From contig CAYRHS010000032.1 of assembly GCA_964424125.1 (NCBI GenBank), forward strand, positions 1-22,969: a DNA stretch of 22,969 nt, given 5' to 3'. Position numbers and translations under genes: made by a program. The stretch's first letter is position 1; each line of letters starts with the position of its first letter. Positions 1-7,614 of the stretch are shown piece by piece. The notes under the pieces were generated by a model. The model saw only the letters and a list, made by a program, of their open reading frames with translations, was not told the DNA's origin and searched no databases. The stretch comes from CAYRHS01 sp964424125. Its GTDB lineage: Bacteria; Actinomycetota; Acidimicrobiia; IMCC26256; JAOSJL01.

Positions 1-2117
1 ATCGGGTTCAACAGCCCCACGGCGGCCAGGGGAACCGCAGCCGAGTTGTAGGCAAAGGCCCAGAAGAGGTTGCCCTTGATGGTGGCGAGGGTGTGCCGGC
101 TGAGCGCCACGGCGTCAGCGGCCGCGCGCAGGTCACCCGAGACGAGCGTGAGGTCGCTGGCCTCGATGGCCACGTCGGTTCCGGTACCGATCGCGATCCC
201 GAGGTCGGCCTGGGCGAGCGCGGGCGCGTCGTTCACCCCGTCGCCCACCACCGCCACCTCCCGCCCCTCGTCCTGGAGCTCGCGGACGACCTCGACCTTC
301 TCGCCCGGGAGGACCCCGGCGACGACACGGTCGATGCCGACCTCCGCCGCGACCGACTCGGCCGCCGCCTCCTGGTCGCCCGTGACGAGGACCGTCTCGA
401 TCCCGAGCTGGTGGAGCGCGTCGATCGCCTGGCGCGACGTCGGCTTGATCGTGTCCGACACGACGAGCGCGCCACGGGTCTCGCCGTCCCACCCGACGAA
501 GACGACCGTGCGCCCCTGCGCCTCGGCCGTGCCGGCGTCGGTCGCGAGTTGGTCGGGGATCGAATCGAAGAGCTGGGAACGGCCCACCACGACGTCGCGG
601 CCGTCGATCGTTGCCCGCACCCCGACGCCGGTCTCGCTTTCGAACGCGTCGGGAGGTACCAGGTCCGCGCCCCGGGTCCGGGCTCCGTCCGCGATGGCCC
701 GCGCGATCGGATGCTCGGATGCGTCCTCGGCGCTGCCCGCGAGTCGCACGAGCTGGGCGTCGTCGACCCCGTCCACGGTGAGCAGGCCGACGAGTCGCAT
801 CTTCCCTTCCGTGATGGTGCCCGTCTTGTCGAGCACCGCCTCGGACACGCGCCGCGTCGCCTCGAGCACCTCGCCGCCCCTGATGACGATCCCGAGCTGG
901 GCCGCGCGACCCGTGCCGACCATGATCGCGGTCGGCGTCGCGAGCCCCAACGCGCACGGACAGGCGATGATCAGCACAGCGACGGCCGCGGTGAACGCGT
1001 CCGACGCCGGCTGGCCGAGCAGCAACCAGACGGCGAGCGTGCCCAGCGCGATCGCCACGATCGTCGGCACGAAGACCGCCGAGACCCGATCGGCCAGCCG
1101 CTGGACCGGCGCCTTGGAGCCTTGCGCCTCCTCGACCAGTTCCACGATCTGCGCGAGCGCGGTCTCAGAGCCCACCGACGTGGCCTCGACGACGAGCCGG
1201 CCCGAGGTGTTCACCGTGGCGCCGAAGACCTGGTCGCCGGCACTCACCTCTTCGGGAATGGGCTCTCCGGTGAGCATCGAGACGTCGACGGCCGACGCGC
1301 CGTCCACGACGATCCCGTCGGTGGCGATCTTCTCGCCCGGGCGAACCACGAACCGATCGCCGAGGGTGAGCTCGTCGATCGGGATCTCGCGTCCGTCGGC
1401 GAGCCGCGCGGACTTCGCGCCGAGCTCCAGCAGCTTGCGGAGCGCCGCGCCCGAGCGTGACTTAGCCCGCGCCTCGAAAAAGCGACCCAGCAGGATGAGG
1501 GCGATGATGATGCCCGAGGTCTCGAAGTAGGTGCCCGCATCGCCGTCGCCGCTCGCGTCGAGGGCGAGCAGCGCGACCACCGACCACGTGTAGGCGGCAA
1601 CCGTCCCCAGCGAGACCAGCGTGTCCATCATGAGCACGCCGTGGCGGAGGTTGCGGAGCGCGGAGGCGTGGATCGGCCAGCCCGAGTAGAAGAGCAGCGG
1701 GGTGGCGAGCGCCCAGGCGACCCACTCGTGGCCGTCGAACTCCAATGGCGGGATCATCGTGATCGCGGCCAGCGGGATCGCGAGCGCGATCGCGACGATC
1801 AGGCGACGCCGGAGCGTCAGCTCCTCGCCATGGGCCATGTGATCGTGACCTTCGCCGTCACCGTCGGCGCGGGGTTCGGCGACGGAGTAGCCGATCTCGT
1901 GCACCGCCTCGGAGAACGCGCCGGGGCCGGTGACGGCGGCGTCGTAGGTGACCGTGGCCTTGGCCGTGGCGAAGTTGACGTTGGCCTCCGCGACGCCTTC
2001 GAGTGATCCGAGCGTCCCCTCGATCGACGCGGCGCACGCGGCACAGCTCATGCCTTCGATGGGCAGGATCACCCGGTGCTCGTCCTGCGCTTCCGGCTCG
2101 GTGTGTGACGTGGTCAT
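1..2117 (-). CDS. copA: Copper-translocating P1B-type ATPase (CopA-like), C-terminus cut by window edge
   Basis: Pumps Cu(I) out of the cytoplasm across the inner membrane using ATP. The frame stays open to base 1, so about 705 residues are visible and the last transmembrane part is missing. Visible motifs: one N-terminal heavy-metal-binding domain with GMSCAAC at residues 22-28; a His-rich stretch near residue 95 (GHDHMAHG); the actuator TGE at 283-285; the CPC metal-transport motif at 386-388 within ACPCALG; the phosphorylated Asp430 in DKTGT; the SEHP motif at 467-470, diagnostic of P1B pumps; and GDGVND at 625-630. CPC together with a CxxC-type HMA supports Cu(I), though Ag(I) is also possible. 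The ATG at 2117 is preceded by GGGAGGAG at good ribosome-binding distance. It is divergent from the FrhB-like gene. I saw no clear CsoR or CueR operator in the 118-base gap, so its regulation is unknown. Confidence 0.95.
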   Translation of the reverse strand, partial: MTTSHTEPEAQDEHRVILPIEGMSCAACAASIEGTLGSLEGVAEANVNFATAKATVTYDAAVTGPGAFSEAVHEIGYSVAEPRADGDGEGHDHMAHGEELTLRRRLIVAIALAIPLAAITMIPPLEFDGHEWVAWALATPLLFYSGWPIHASALRNLRHGVLMMDTLVSLGTVAAYTWSVVALLALDASGDGDAGTYFETSGIIIALILLGRFFEARAKSRSGAALRKLLELGAKSARLADGREIPIDELTLGDRFVVRPGEKIATDGIVVDGASAVDVSMLTGEPIPEEVSAGDQVFGATVNTSGRLVVEATSVGSETALAQIVELVEEAQGSKAPVQRLADRVSAVFVPTIVAIALGTLAVWLLLGQPASDAFTAAVAVLIIACPCALGLATPTAIMVGTGRAAQLGIVIRGGEVLEATRRVSEAVLDKTGTITEGKMRLVGLLTVDGVDDAQLVRLAGSAEDASEHPIARAIADGARTRGADLVPPDAFESETGVGVRATIDGRDVVVGRSQLFDSIPDQLATDAGTAEAQGRTVVFVGWDGETRGALVVSDTIKPTSRQAIDALHQLGIETVLVTGDQEAAAESVAAEVGIDRVVAGVLPGEKVEVVRELQDEGREVAVVGDGVNDAPALAQADLGIAIGTGTDVAIEASDLTLVSGDLRAAADAVALSRHTLATIKGNLFWAFAYNSAAVPLAAVGLLNP

Positions 2118-2235
2118 CGCTCCTCCCGACCACCAGTACAACACGGCGGGCGGACGTTCGTTCCCGGGCCCCAGCTCGTCTCGCACAGGGTCCCAGGTGA
2201 CAGACTCGGGGCGGGAGCCACCGGGAGGAAACCCC

Positions 2236-3354
2236 ATGCCGCCCGAGAAGCTGTCGTGGAAGCACCTCTATGACGAGGTGGTCACCAGCGGACTCTGCAC
2301 CGGCTGCGCGGGCTGTGTGATCGCCTGCCCCCACGACGTCCTCGGCTACGACGACGGGAACGGCCACTACAAGCCCATCCAGCTCGAGGACGACTACGGC
2401 GGACCGGGCGATTGTTCGCAGGGCGACAAGGCGTGCACGATGTGCACGCGAGCGTGCCCTCGGTTCCGGAGCTGGGAGCCGGAGATCGACGAGGCGATGT
2501 TCGGTCGGACCCGAGACGCCGACGAGGTGTCAGGGATCTACAAGGACATCGTTCTCGCCCGCGCCACGGACGCGGAACTCGCCGACGTCGGCCAGGACGG
2601 AGGGCTCGTCTCGGCGATCCTCGTCTACGGGCTCGAGCACGACCTCATCGACGCCGCGCTCGTGAGCTACCTGGAGGGGGACGGGTCGACGTGGAAGGCG
2701 GTCCCCGGCATCGCGCGGACCCGTGACGACGTCGCTCGTTCGGCGGGCAGCCGGTACACGTACTCGGCGAACACCCTCGCGTACATGGACCTCGACAAGG
2801 ACGACCAACGCATCGCGCTCGTGGGGATGAGTTGCCAATCCTCGGTGCCACCGGTCATGCGTCAGCGGAAGGCGGGCAAGGCCGCCCGACGGCTCTCGCT
2901 CAACATCGGCCTGCTCTGCTCGAAGACCTTCGACGACGCCATCTTCGAGGAGCTGCTGGAGGCCAAGTACGAGCTACCCCGCAAGGTCATCAAGAAGATG
3001 AACATCAAGGGGCGCTTGCAGATCTGGACGCACGACGATCGCTACGTCGAGGTCCCGCTGAAGGAGTGCCACGCCTACACGCGCGAGGGCTGCAAGTCGT
3101 GCCCGGACTTCTCCGCGGAGCATGCCGACATCTCCACGGGCGGGATCGGCAAGTACAACGATTGGACGTTGACGATCGTCCGCACGGACACGGGACGTGA
3201 CGTGATGGCGCGCATGCTGGACGACGGTTGGATCGAGACCCGTCCCGGCGACGACGACCCGGGCGCGATCGAGCTCATGAACAAGCTCGCGCGCAAGCAG
3301 CGGAACCGATGGCCCGAGTTCGCGATCGACGCACCCGGGCGCGTCGACGCCTGA
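2236..3354 (+). CDS. FrhB-like iron-sulfur flavoprotein (coenzyme F420 hydrogenase/dehydrogenase beta-subunit family)
   Basis: 372 residues. Members of this family carry Fe-S clusters and FAD and pass electrons between coenzyme F420 or another carrier and a partner enzyme. An N-terminal ferredoxin-like part has Cys21, 24, 27 and 31 (CTGCAGCVIACP) and Cys60, 67, 70 and 74, enough for two 4Fe-4S clusters. The C-terminal half has the family's CKSCPDFSAEHADISTGG segment. The ATG at 2236 is chosen because GGGAGGAAA lies just upstream; the open frame runs further up but would cross the copA promoter region. It stands alone: no hydrogenase, formate dehydrogenase or F420-reductase partner subunit is adjacent, so the electron donor and acceptor cannot be named. 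Family assignment is firm; physiological role and true F420 use are inference. Confidence 0.85.
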   Translation: MPPEKLSWKHLYDEVVTSGLCTGCAGCVIACPHDVLGYDDGNGHYKPIQLEDDYGGPGDCSQGDKACTMCTRACPRFRSWEPEIDEAMFGRTRDADEVSGIYKDIVLARATDAELADVGQDGGLVSAILVYGLEHDLIDAALVSYLEGDGSTWKAVPGIARTRDDVARSAGSRYTYSANTLAYMDLDKDDQRIALVGMSCQSSVPPVMRQRKAGKAARRLSLNIGLLCSKTFDDAIFEELLEAKYELPRKVIKKMNIKGRLQIWTHDDRYVEVPLKECHAYTREGCKSCPDFSAEHADISTGGIGKYNDWTLTIVRTDTGRDVMARMLDDGWIETRPGDDDPGAIELMNKLARKQRNRWPEFAIDAPGRVDA

Positions 3355-3374
3355 GCTCTTCGCGACCGGTCCCT

Positions 3375-3394
3375 CCTACCGTCCGGCTGGTAGG
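3375..3394. terminator. Short inverted repeat downstream of the FrhB-like gene
   Basis: CCTACC and GGTAGG form a perfect 6-bp stem around an 8-base loop, starting 21 bases after the FrhB-like stop codon. There is no T-tract. It may be a weak terminator of the upstream gene or an operator for the acyl-AMP ligase promoter just downstream; the sequence does not decide. Confidence 0.4.
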
Positions 3395-3399
3395 TCGAG

Positions 3400-3428
3400 T
3401 GGTCATCGCGCGCGTCGCTTCGTAACCT
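3400..3428 (+). promoter_or_regulatory. Putative promoter of the acyl-AMP ligase gene
   Basis: TGGTCA at 3400-3405 and TAACCT at 3423-3428 are separated by 17 bases, resembling a housekeeping-sigma promoter. The predicted start lies near 3435, leaving a leader of about 24 bases before the ATG at 3459. Confidence 0.45.
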
Positions 3429-3458
3429 GACGGCCTCCGACGGGGGTCGAAGAAGCGT

Positions 3459-5123
3459 ATGGACCACCTGATCCCGCACATCGAACGCGCCGCGGACGGT
3501 TCCAGAGGCGTCACCTTCGTGGGCAGCACGACGTCGAGCGGAGGCGTCGAGCGCGTCACGTGGGCGGAGCTCCTCGACGACGCTCGCGCGATGGCCGCCG
3601 CGCTCCAGGCGCGTGGCGTTGCACCTGGCACGCACGTCGCGCTGCTCGGGCCGAGCACGAGAGACTTCGTCACCGCGATCGAGGCGACCTGGCTCGCGGG
3701 AGCCGCCGCCGTCGTCCTCCCGCTTCCGATGCGCCTCGGATCGATCGACGAGTTCGTGGCGCAGACCGAGGCGCGGGTTCGCAACGCCGACGCTTCGTTC
3801 GTGATCGTGGACCCTCAACTCGTCGACTTCCTCGACCCCACGCTGAACGGAGCCACGACGGAGACGCTCGACCGTCTGGCGGCGGAAGCGAGAAAGGCCG
3901 GGAGCGCTTCTTACGAGCGCCCCGCGCTCGATCCCGAGTCCCTCGCCGTCCTCCAGTTCACGAGCGGGTCGACCGCGGACCCGAAGGGCGTGATGCTGCC
4001 GCATCGTTGCGTCGTGGCGAACCACCAAGCGATCGCCCGTGGCGTCGAGGTCGACGTCGACGTCGACGTCGCGGTGTCGTGGCTGCCCCTCTACCACGAC
4101 ATGGGGCTCATCGGGACGCTCGGCATTCCCATGACGACCGGCATCGACCTGGTCCTCGCCGCACCGCAGGACTTCCTTTCGAGCCCTGGCGACTGGATGC
4201 GGTGGGTGTCCGACTACCGGGGAACGTTCACCGCCGGTCCCAACTTCGCCTACGCGCTCGCGGCCCGGGCGTTGCGCCGTCTCGACGACCTCGACCTGTC
4301 GAGCTGGCGGCTGGCGCTCAACGGTGCCGAACCGATCGACCCCGATGCCGTCGAGCGGTTCCTCGACGCCGGTGTCCCGCACGGCCTCTCGCCGCAGGCC
4401 GCGTTCTGCGTGTTCGGGATGGCGGAATCCACGCTGGCCGTGACCTTCCCGCGCCCGGGGAGCGGCATGGCGGTGGACCACGTCGACCGTCGCGTCCTCG
4501 AGACCGACGACTTCGCCGCACCGTTGGGCTACGGCGAGCGCGGCGGTCGCCGCCTGGCTCGCCTGGGCCGTCCGCTCGACGGCATCGAGCTACGCGTCGT
4601 CGATCCCGAGACCGGCCACGAGCGCGGCGACCGGGAGGTGGGCGAGCTCGAGCTCCGCGGCACCTCGGTCACTCCCGGCTACTACCGCCGGCCCGATGTC
4701 ACCGAAGCGTCGATGCACGACGGCTGGCTCCGCACGGGCGACCTCGCGTACGTCGTCGAGGGCGAGCTCGTCGCGTGCGGGCGGATGAAGGACATGATCA
4801 TCGTCGGCGGTCGCAACGTCTTCCCCGAAGACGTCGAGCGAGCGGTCGAGGGCATCGACGGCGTGCGCGCCGGGAACGTGATCGCGTTCGGAACCGCGGG
4901 TCGACGGGGTCGCGAAGCAATCGTCGTCGTCGCCGAGGTGCGCGACCACCAGGCTTCCACCGTCGCGCGCGTCGTGGCCGATCGCGTCACCGACGCAGTC
5001 GGGATCCCGCCCGCGGACATCGTGCTCGTCGACGCGGGAACGCTCCCCAAGACGTCGTCAGGAAAGCTCCAGCGCTCGATCTGCCGCCACCGCTACCACT
5101 CCGAGGAGCTCCTGCGCCGATAG
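3459..5123 (+). CDS. Fatty-acyl-AMP ligase / acyl-CoA synthetase (ANL adenylating superfamily)
   Basis: 554 residues. Activates a carboxylic acid, probably a fatty acid, to an acyl-adenylate using ATP. Adenylation motifs in order: FTSGSTADPKG at 167-177 (phosphate loop), SWLPLYHDMGLIG at about 207-219, FGMAESTLAVTFP, GWLRTGD with CGRMKDMIIVGGRNVFPEDVE, and the C-terminal catalytic Lys536 in KTSSGK. The SWLPLYHDMGLIG and GPNFAY segments resemble the FadD32-type fatty-acyl-AMP ligases more than ordinary acyl-CoA synthetases. FAALs usually load an acyl carrier protein or polyketide synthase, but no carrier protein, polyketide synthase or NRPS gene is near, so acceptor and product are unknown. 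A run of alternating Asp-Val near residues 198-204 comes from a GTCGAC repeat. Confident as an adenylating enzyme, moderately so for FAAL. Confidence 0.85.
   Translation: MDHLIPHIERAADGSRGVTFVGSTTSSGGVERVTWAELLDDARAMAAALQARGVAPGTHVALLGPSTRDFVTAIEATWLAGAAAVVLPLPMRLGSIDEFVAQTEARVRNADASFVIVDPQLVDFLDPTLNGATTETLDRLAAEARKAGSASYERPALDPESLAVLQFTSGSTADPKGVMLPHRCVVANHQAIARGVEVDVDVDVAVSWLPLYHDMGLIGTLGIPMTTGIDLVLAAPQDFLSSPGDWMRWVSDYRGTFTAGPNFAYALAARALRRLDDLDLSSWRLALNGAEPIDPDAVERFLDAGVPHGLSPQAAFCVFGMAESTLAVTFPRPGSGMAVDHVDRRVLETDDFAAPLGYGERGGRRLARLGRPLDGIELRVVDPETGHERGDREVGELELRGTSVTPGYYRRPDVTEASMHDGWLRTGDLAYVVEGELVACGRMKDMIIVGGRNVFPEDVERAVEGIDGVRAGNVIAFGTAGRRGREAIVVVAEVRDHQASTVARVVADRVTDAVGIPPADIVLVDAGTLPKTSSGKLQRSICRHRYHSEELLRR
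4050..4070 (+). repeat. GTCGAC tandem repeat inside the acyl-AMP ligase gene
   Basis: Three and a half head-to-tail copies of the hexamer GTCGAC encode a short Val-Asp repeat. It keeps the frame and sits in a variable region of the protein, so it may simply be low-complexity drift prone to length change. Confidence 0.7.
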
Positions 5124-5152
5124 GAGCGGACACGCTCTCCGTCGCGCCGACG
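5124..5152. terminator. Two small hairpins between convergent genes
   Basis: GAGCG-GACA-CGCTC (5124-5137) follows the acyl-AMP ligase stop at once. A second, CGTCG-CGC-CGACG (5140-5152), comes just before the stop of the convergent SCO1664-like gene. The stems are short and lack T-tracts. They are plausible as a compact bidirectional termination region but could be chance at this GC content. Confidence 0.35.
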
Positions 5153-5158
5153 CGGGGC

Positions 5159-5875
5159 TCACACGAGGGGCCAGGGGACGGAGTGGTGGCCCGCATCGGG
5201 CTGCGGGAAGCGCCGGGTGCGGAGCAAGGTGCGGCAGCGCTCCCGCAGTGCTGCCACCTCGGGGGGGTCGAGCAATCCCGCGAGCACTCCCCCCAGCTGG
5301 CCTGCGAGCCCGACCTCGATCCGGCACAGGTCGTCCAGCAGCGGCTCGGGCACGGCCTCACCCGCGAAGTCCCAGACGACCGTGCGGAGCTTCCGGTCCT
5401 CGTGGAACGTCAATCCGTGATCGATCCCCCAGACGTGTCCTGCGGGATCACGAAGGCAGTGGCCCGCCTTGCGGTCCGCGTTGTTCGTCACGACGTCGAA
5501 GACCGCGAACTCCCGGAACCGATCGACATGCTCGTCGAGCAGCGTGAAGTAGTGCTCGTCCGGATCGTGCTCGACGTACGCCTGGACCATGCCCGCACCG
5601 AGCGGGCCGTCGCGCAATACCGTCGGCGGGACGACCCGCCAGCCCAGGGCCTCCGAGACCGCGAACGACGCCGCCTCCCGTAGGGCCAGCGTCCCCGCCG
5701 GGAAGTCCCACAGTGGACGCTCGCCCCGGCTCGGCTTGTAGACGACGAGGGCGTCGTCGTCACCCGACCGCACGGACGCGAGGAAGGTGGCGTTCGACGA
5801 CCAGGGAACCCGACCGTGGACGTCGAGCGTGCCCTCGACAAGCAGCGCCTGCGCGCTCAGTTCCAGCGGGGGCAC
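5159..5875 (-). CDS. SCO1664 family protein (PI3/4-kinase-like fold)
   Basis: 238 residues; last gene of the histidine phosphatase-DUF3090-SCO1664 operon. The family is predicted to have a kinase-like fold related to phosphatidylinositol 3/4-kinases. Residues fitting this are Lys47 in VVYKPSRGE (nucleotide-binding lysine), the loop FDVVTNNADRKAGH at about 126-139, and IDHGLTFH at 151-158 (metal-binding Asp). No substrate is known to me. The GTG start at 5875 lies inside the end of DUF3090 (19-base overlap), so translation is probably coupled. In mycobacteria and Streptomyces the same three genes lie close to mshC of mycothiol synthesis, but mshC is absent here. Family identity is firm; kinase activity is an inference from the fold. 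Confidence 0.88.
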   Translation of the reverse strand: MPPLELSAQALLVEGTLDVHGRVPWSSNATFLASVRSGDDDALVVYKPSRGERPLWDFPAGTLALREAASFAVSEALGWRVVPPTVLRDGPLGAGMVQAYVEHDPDEHYFTLLDEHVDRFREFAVFDVVTNNADRKAGHCLRDPAGHVWGIDHGLTFHEDRKLRTVVWDFAGEAVPEPLLDDLCRIEVGLAGQLGGVLAGLLDPPEVAALRERCRTLLRTRRFPQPDAGHHSVPWPLV

Positions 5876-6396
5876 ACGTGCCCGTCCGGGTCCATGGGCT
5901 GGTCACAGAGCGGGCACGTCGGCCGTCCTGCCGCGACAGCCGCCGCGCCCGCAGCGATCATCGCCCGCACCTGCGGGCGCGTGGCGAAGAGCCGCACGAC
6001 GTAGCCCTCGGCGTCGTCCGGGTCCACGGGTGGCGGCTCCGGCTCCTCTTCCTCCTCGACGCCGGATGCCTGCTCGCGCAGCTCGAGCAAGACGAGGTCG
6101 CGCGCCGGGTCGAACCCCAGACCGATGAGTCGGGCGCGAAACAGGGGCTGCTCTTCGTGGACGCCGCCGACCTCCGATCCCTCCGCGGCATTGGCGCGCT
6201 CGGGGTAATCGCCCGACAGACGATCGAGGAACGAGGTGGCTTCGGTCGCGAGCAGCGCGACCTGCTCTTTCTCGACCACCACGGTCAGGTGCGCCTCGTT
6301 TTTCCGTGCCTGGATGAAGAAGATCCGTTGGCCGGGCTCGCCGATCGCTCCGGTGGCGATCGAATCGACGGGATCGAACTCGATGAGCTCGCTCAT
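5857..6396 (-). CDS. DUF3090 family protein with C-terminal zinc-ribbon-like motif
   Basis: 179 residues, conserved in actinobacteria, function unknown. It begins with the family's FDPVDSIATGAIGEPGQR segment and has an acidic linker rich in Glu and Pro in the middle. It ends in CPLCDQPMDPDGHVCPRWN, a CxxC plus His/Cys arrangement able to bind zinc. The ATG at 6396 overlaps the stop of the upstream histidine phosphatase (ATGA) and has a near-perfect Shine-Dalgarno, AAGGAGG, at 6407-6401 inside the phosphatase gene. The downstream SCO1664-like start lies within its last codons. The tight packing suggests that the three products act together, perhaps as an adaptor between the kinase-like and phosphatase proteins; that role is speculation. 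Confidence 0.88.
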   Translation of the reverse strand: MSELIEFDPVDSIATGAIGEPGQRIFFIQARKNEAHLTVVVEKEQVALLATEATSFLDRLSGDYPERANAAEGSEVGGVHEEQPLFRARLIGLGFDPARDLVLLELREQASGVEEEEEPEPPPVDPDDAEGYVVRLFATRPQVRAMIAAGAAAVAAGRPTCPLCDQPMDPDGHVCPRWN

Positions 6397-7073
6397 CGCT
6401 CCTCCTTGTCGCGATCGCGCGGCGGAACGAGATCCGAGAGTGGCCCCGTGTCGTTGGTCCGAATGAGCACGGGCCCCTGCGGTGAGATCGCCACGACCGA
6501 CACGGAGGCGGGCGCCACGACGAATCGCTGGAACTGGTCGAGATGGGCACCGGCATAGTGCGCGAGCGCGACGCGAATCGGATCGGCGTGGGCGACGACG
6601 ACGACTCGCTCGCCCGGGTGCTCGTCGACGACCGCGTCGAGCGCGGCGATCGTGCGGGCGTGGATCTCGGCGAACGACTCCCCGCCCGGGAACCGGAATC
6701 GCGACGGTGCGTGCTGCACCGTGGACCACTCGTCGAGCTTGGCGAGGTCCTCGAGGCGCTCGCCCGTCCACTTGCCGAGGTCGCTCTCGACGATCCCGGG
6801 GAGGGGGCGCACGTCGAGGCCCGTTCGACCGGCGATGGCGGCCGCCGTCTCCTGCGTGCGCTGGACGGGACTCGCGAACAGGGCATTCGGGGCCAGCGGC
6901 CGGAGGCGATCTGCCAGCGCAGCCGCCTGCTCCCGACCGGATTCCGACAGGCCGATCCCCGGCGTCCGCCCGGTGAGCACGGTCCCGGTGTCCGCCGTCA
7001 CCGCGTGCCGCGCGAGCAGGAGCAGCGTCGGACGCGTGTGCTCGGATCGTGCGCTTTCCTGGTGGCCGCCCAC
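6393..7073 (-). CDS. Histidine phosphatase superfamily protein (MSMEG_4193 type)
   Basis: 226 residues from the GTG at 7073. Histidine phosphatases remove phosphate through a phosphohistidine intermediate. The catalytic Arg22-His23 lies in LLARHAVT (most relatives have RHG or RHA), and the second catalytic His is in VVVVAHADPIRVAL near the C-terminus. GLSESGREQA and SPVQRTQETA are further family segments. It is the first gene of the operon with DUF3090 and the SCO1664-like protein, overlapping DUF3090 by four bases. The frame stays open further upstream, but a TACCAT hexamer ends exactly seven bases before the GTG at 7073, the same spacing as at several other genes here, so I take this as a leaderless start. 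It resembles mycobacterial Rv2135c-type proteins; the substrate is not known. Confidence 0.85.
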   Translation of the reverse strand: MGGHQESARSEHTRPTLLLLARHAVTADTGTVLTGRTPGIGLSESGREQAAALADRLRPLAPNALFASPVQRTQETAAAIAGRTGLDVRPLPGIVESDLGKWTGERLEDLAKLDEWSTVQHAPSRFRFPGGESFAEIHARTIAALDAVVDEHPGERVVVVAHADPIRVALAHYAGAHLDQFQRFVVAPASVSVVAISPQGPVLIRTNDTGPLSDLVPPRDRDKEER

Positions 7074-7080
7074 GTGGGCG

Positions 7081-7086
7081 ATGGTA
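7081..7086 (-). promoter_or_regulatory. -10 element (TACCAT) for a leaderless histidine phosphatase transcript
   Basis: Read on the minus strand, TACCAT is followed by seven bases and then the GTG at 7073. This TANNNT-N7-start geometry recurs in the window and predicts a transcript beginning at or next to the start codon. No Shine-Dalgarno is present. Confidence 0.6.
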
Positions 7087-7142
7087 CCGAGGGCGGGCCC
7101 GGCCCCGGCAGCGCCAAGGCCGCAACCGCCCGCCCGGCCGCC

Positions 7143-7148
7143 TAAATT
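7143..7148 (+). promoter_or_regulatory. -10 element (TAAATT) for a leaderless DUF3151-gmd transcript
   Basis: TAAATT stands out in a very GC-rich stretch and is followed by seven bases and the ATG at 7156. There is no ribosome-binding site in between. It faces away from the phosphatase promoter, with the two hexamers 56 bases apart. Confidence 0.65.
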
Positions 7149-7155
7149 GCGTGCG

Positions 7156-7614
7156 ATGTCGCAACACGTCGATCTCCATCGCAACGAGCCCGACGAGACG
7201 AGGCTCACCGAGGACCCCGAAGCCCTCCGGGCCCTCGCCGAGGCCGAGGCGCGGCCGGCGGAGGAGCAGCGGGCGGCCGTGGCGGCCGTCGTCGCGCGCT
7301 GGCCCCGCTGCCTGGCCGCGTGGGCTGCGCTCGGCGATCGGGCCCGGGACGACGTCGAGGCCTACGCGTGCTATCGGGTCGGGTATCACCGGGGCCTCGA
7401 CCGTCTCCGCCGAGAGGGCTGGCGCGGGCGCGGCTTCGTCCGCTGGGACTCCGAGGGGAACCGGGGCTTCCTCCGTGCCCTGGACGGGCTCCGACGCAGC
7501 GCCCGGACCATCGGCGAGGACGACGAGGCGCAGCGCTGTGCCGAGTTCCTCGCCCAGCTCGACCCCTCGGGGCCGCTCGCCCCCGCGAACACCGACGACG
7601 GGACCACTCGATGA
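7156..7614 (+). CDS. DUF3151 domain-containing protein
   Basis: 152 residues, an actinobacterial family without known function. The recognisable core is CLAAWAALGDRARDDVEAYACYRVGYHRGLD with the following GWRGRGFVRW and NRGFLRALDGL segments, ending in IGEDDEAQRC. The helical, Ala-rich make-up resembles TPR-like repeats, but I would not call it one. The ATG at 7156 is supported by the TAAATT hexamer seven bases upstream. Its stop overlaps the start of gmd (ATGA at 7611-7614), so the two are translated together. In other actinobacteria DUF3151 genes lie among various housekeeping genes; the link to GDP-mannose metabolism here may be local. Confidence 0.87.
   Translation: MSQHVDLHRNEPDETRLTEDPEALRALAEAEARPAEEQRAAVAAVVARWPRCLAAWAALGDRARDDVEAYACYRVGYHRGLDRLRREGWRGRGFVRWDSEGNRGFLRALDGLRRSARTIGEDDEAQRCAEFLAQLDPSGPLAPANTDDGTTR

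Noticed and set aside
70..1530. Long plus-strand open frames across the copper ATPase gene
   Set aside because: They are antisense to a gene with every P1B-ATPase motif, and their translations are low-complexity Ser/Thr/Arg sequences typical of shadow frames in high-GC DNA.
2118..2235. CsoR or CueR copper operator between copA and the FrhB-like gene
   Set aside because: No adequate dyad of either type was found; short GC-rich inverted matches there are not specific.
3075..4481. 468-codon minus-strand frame opposite the FrhB-like and acyl-AMP ligase genes
   Set aside because: Composition is that of a reverse-complement shadow, and the plus-strand genes are unambiguous.
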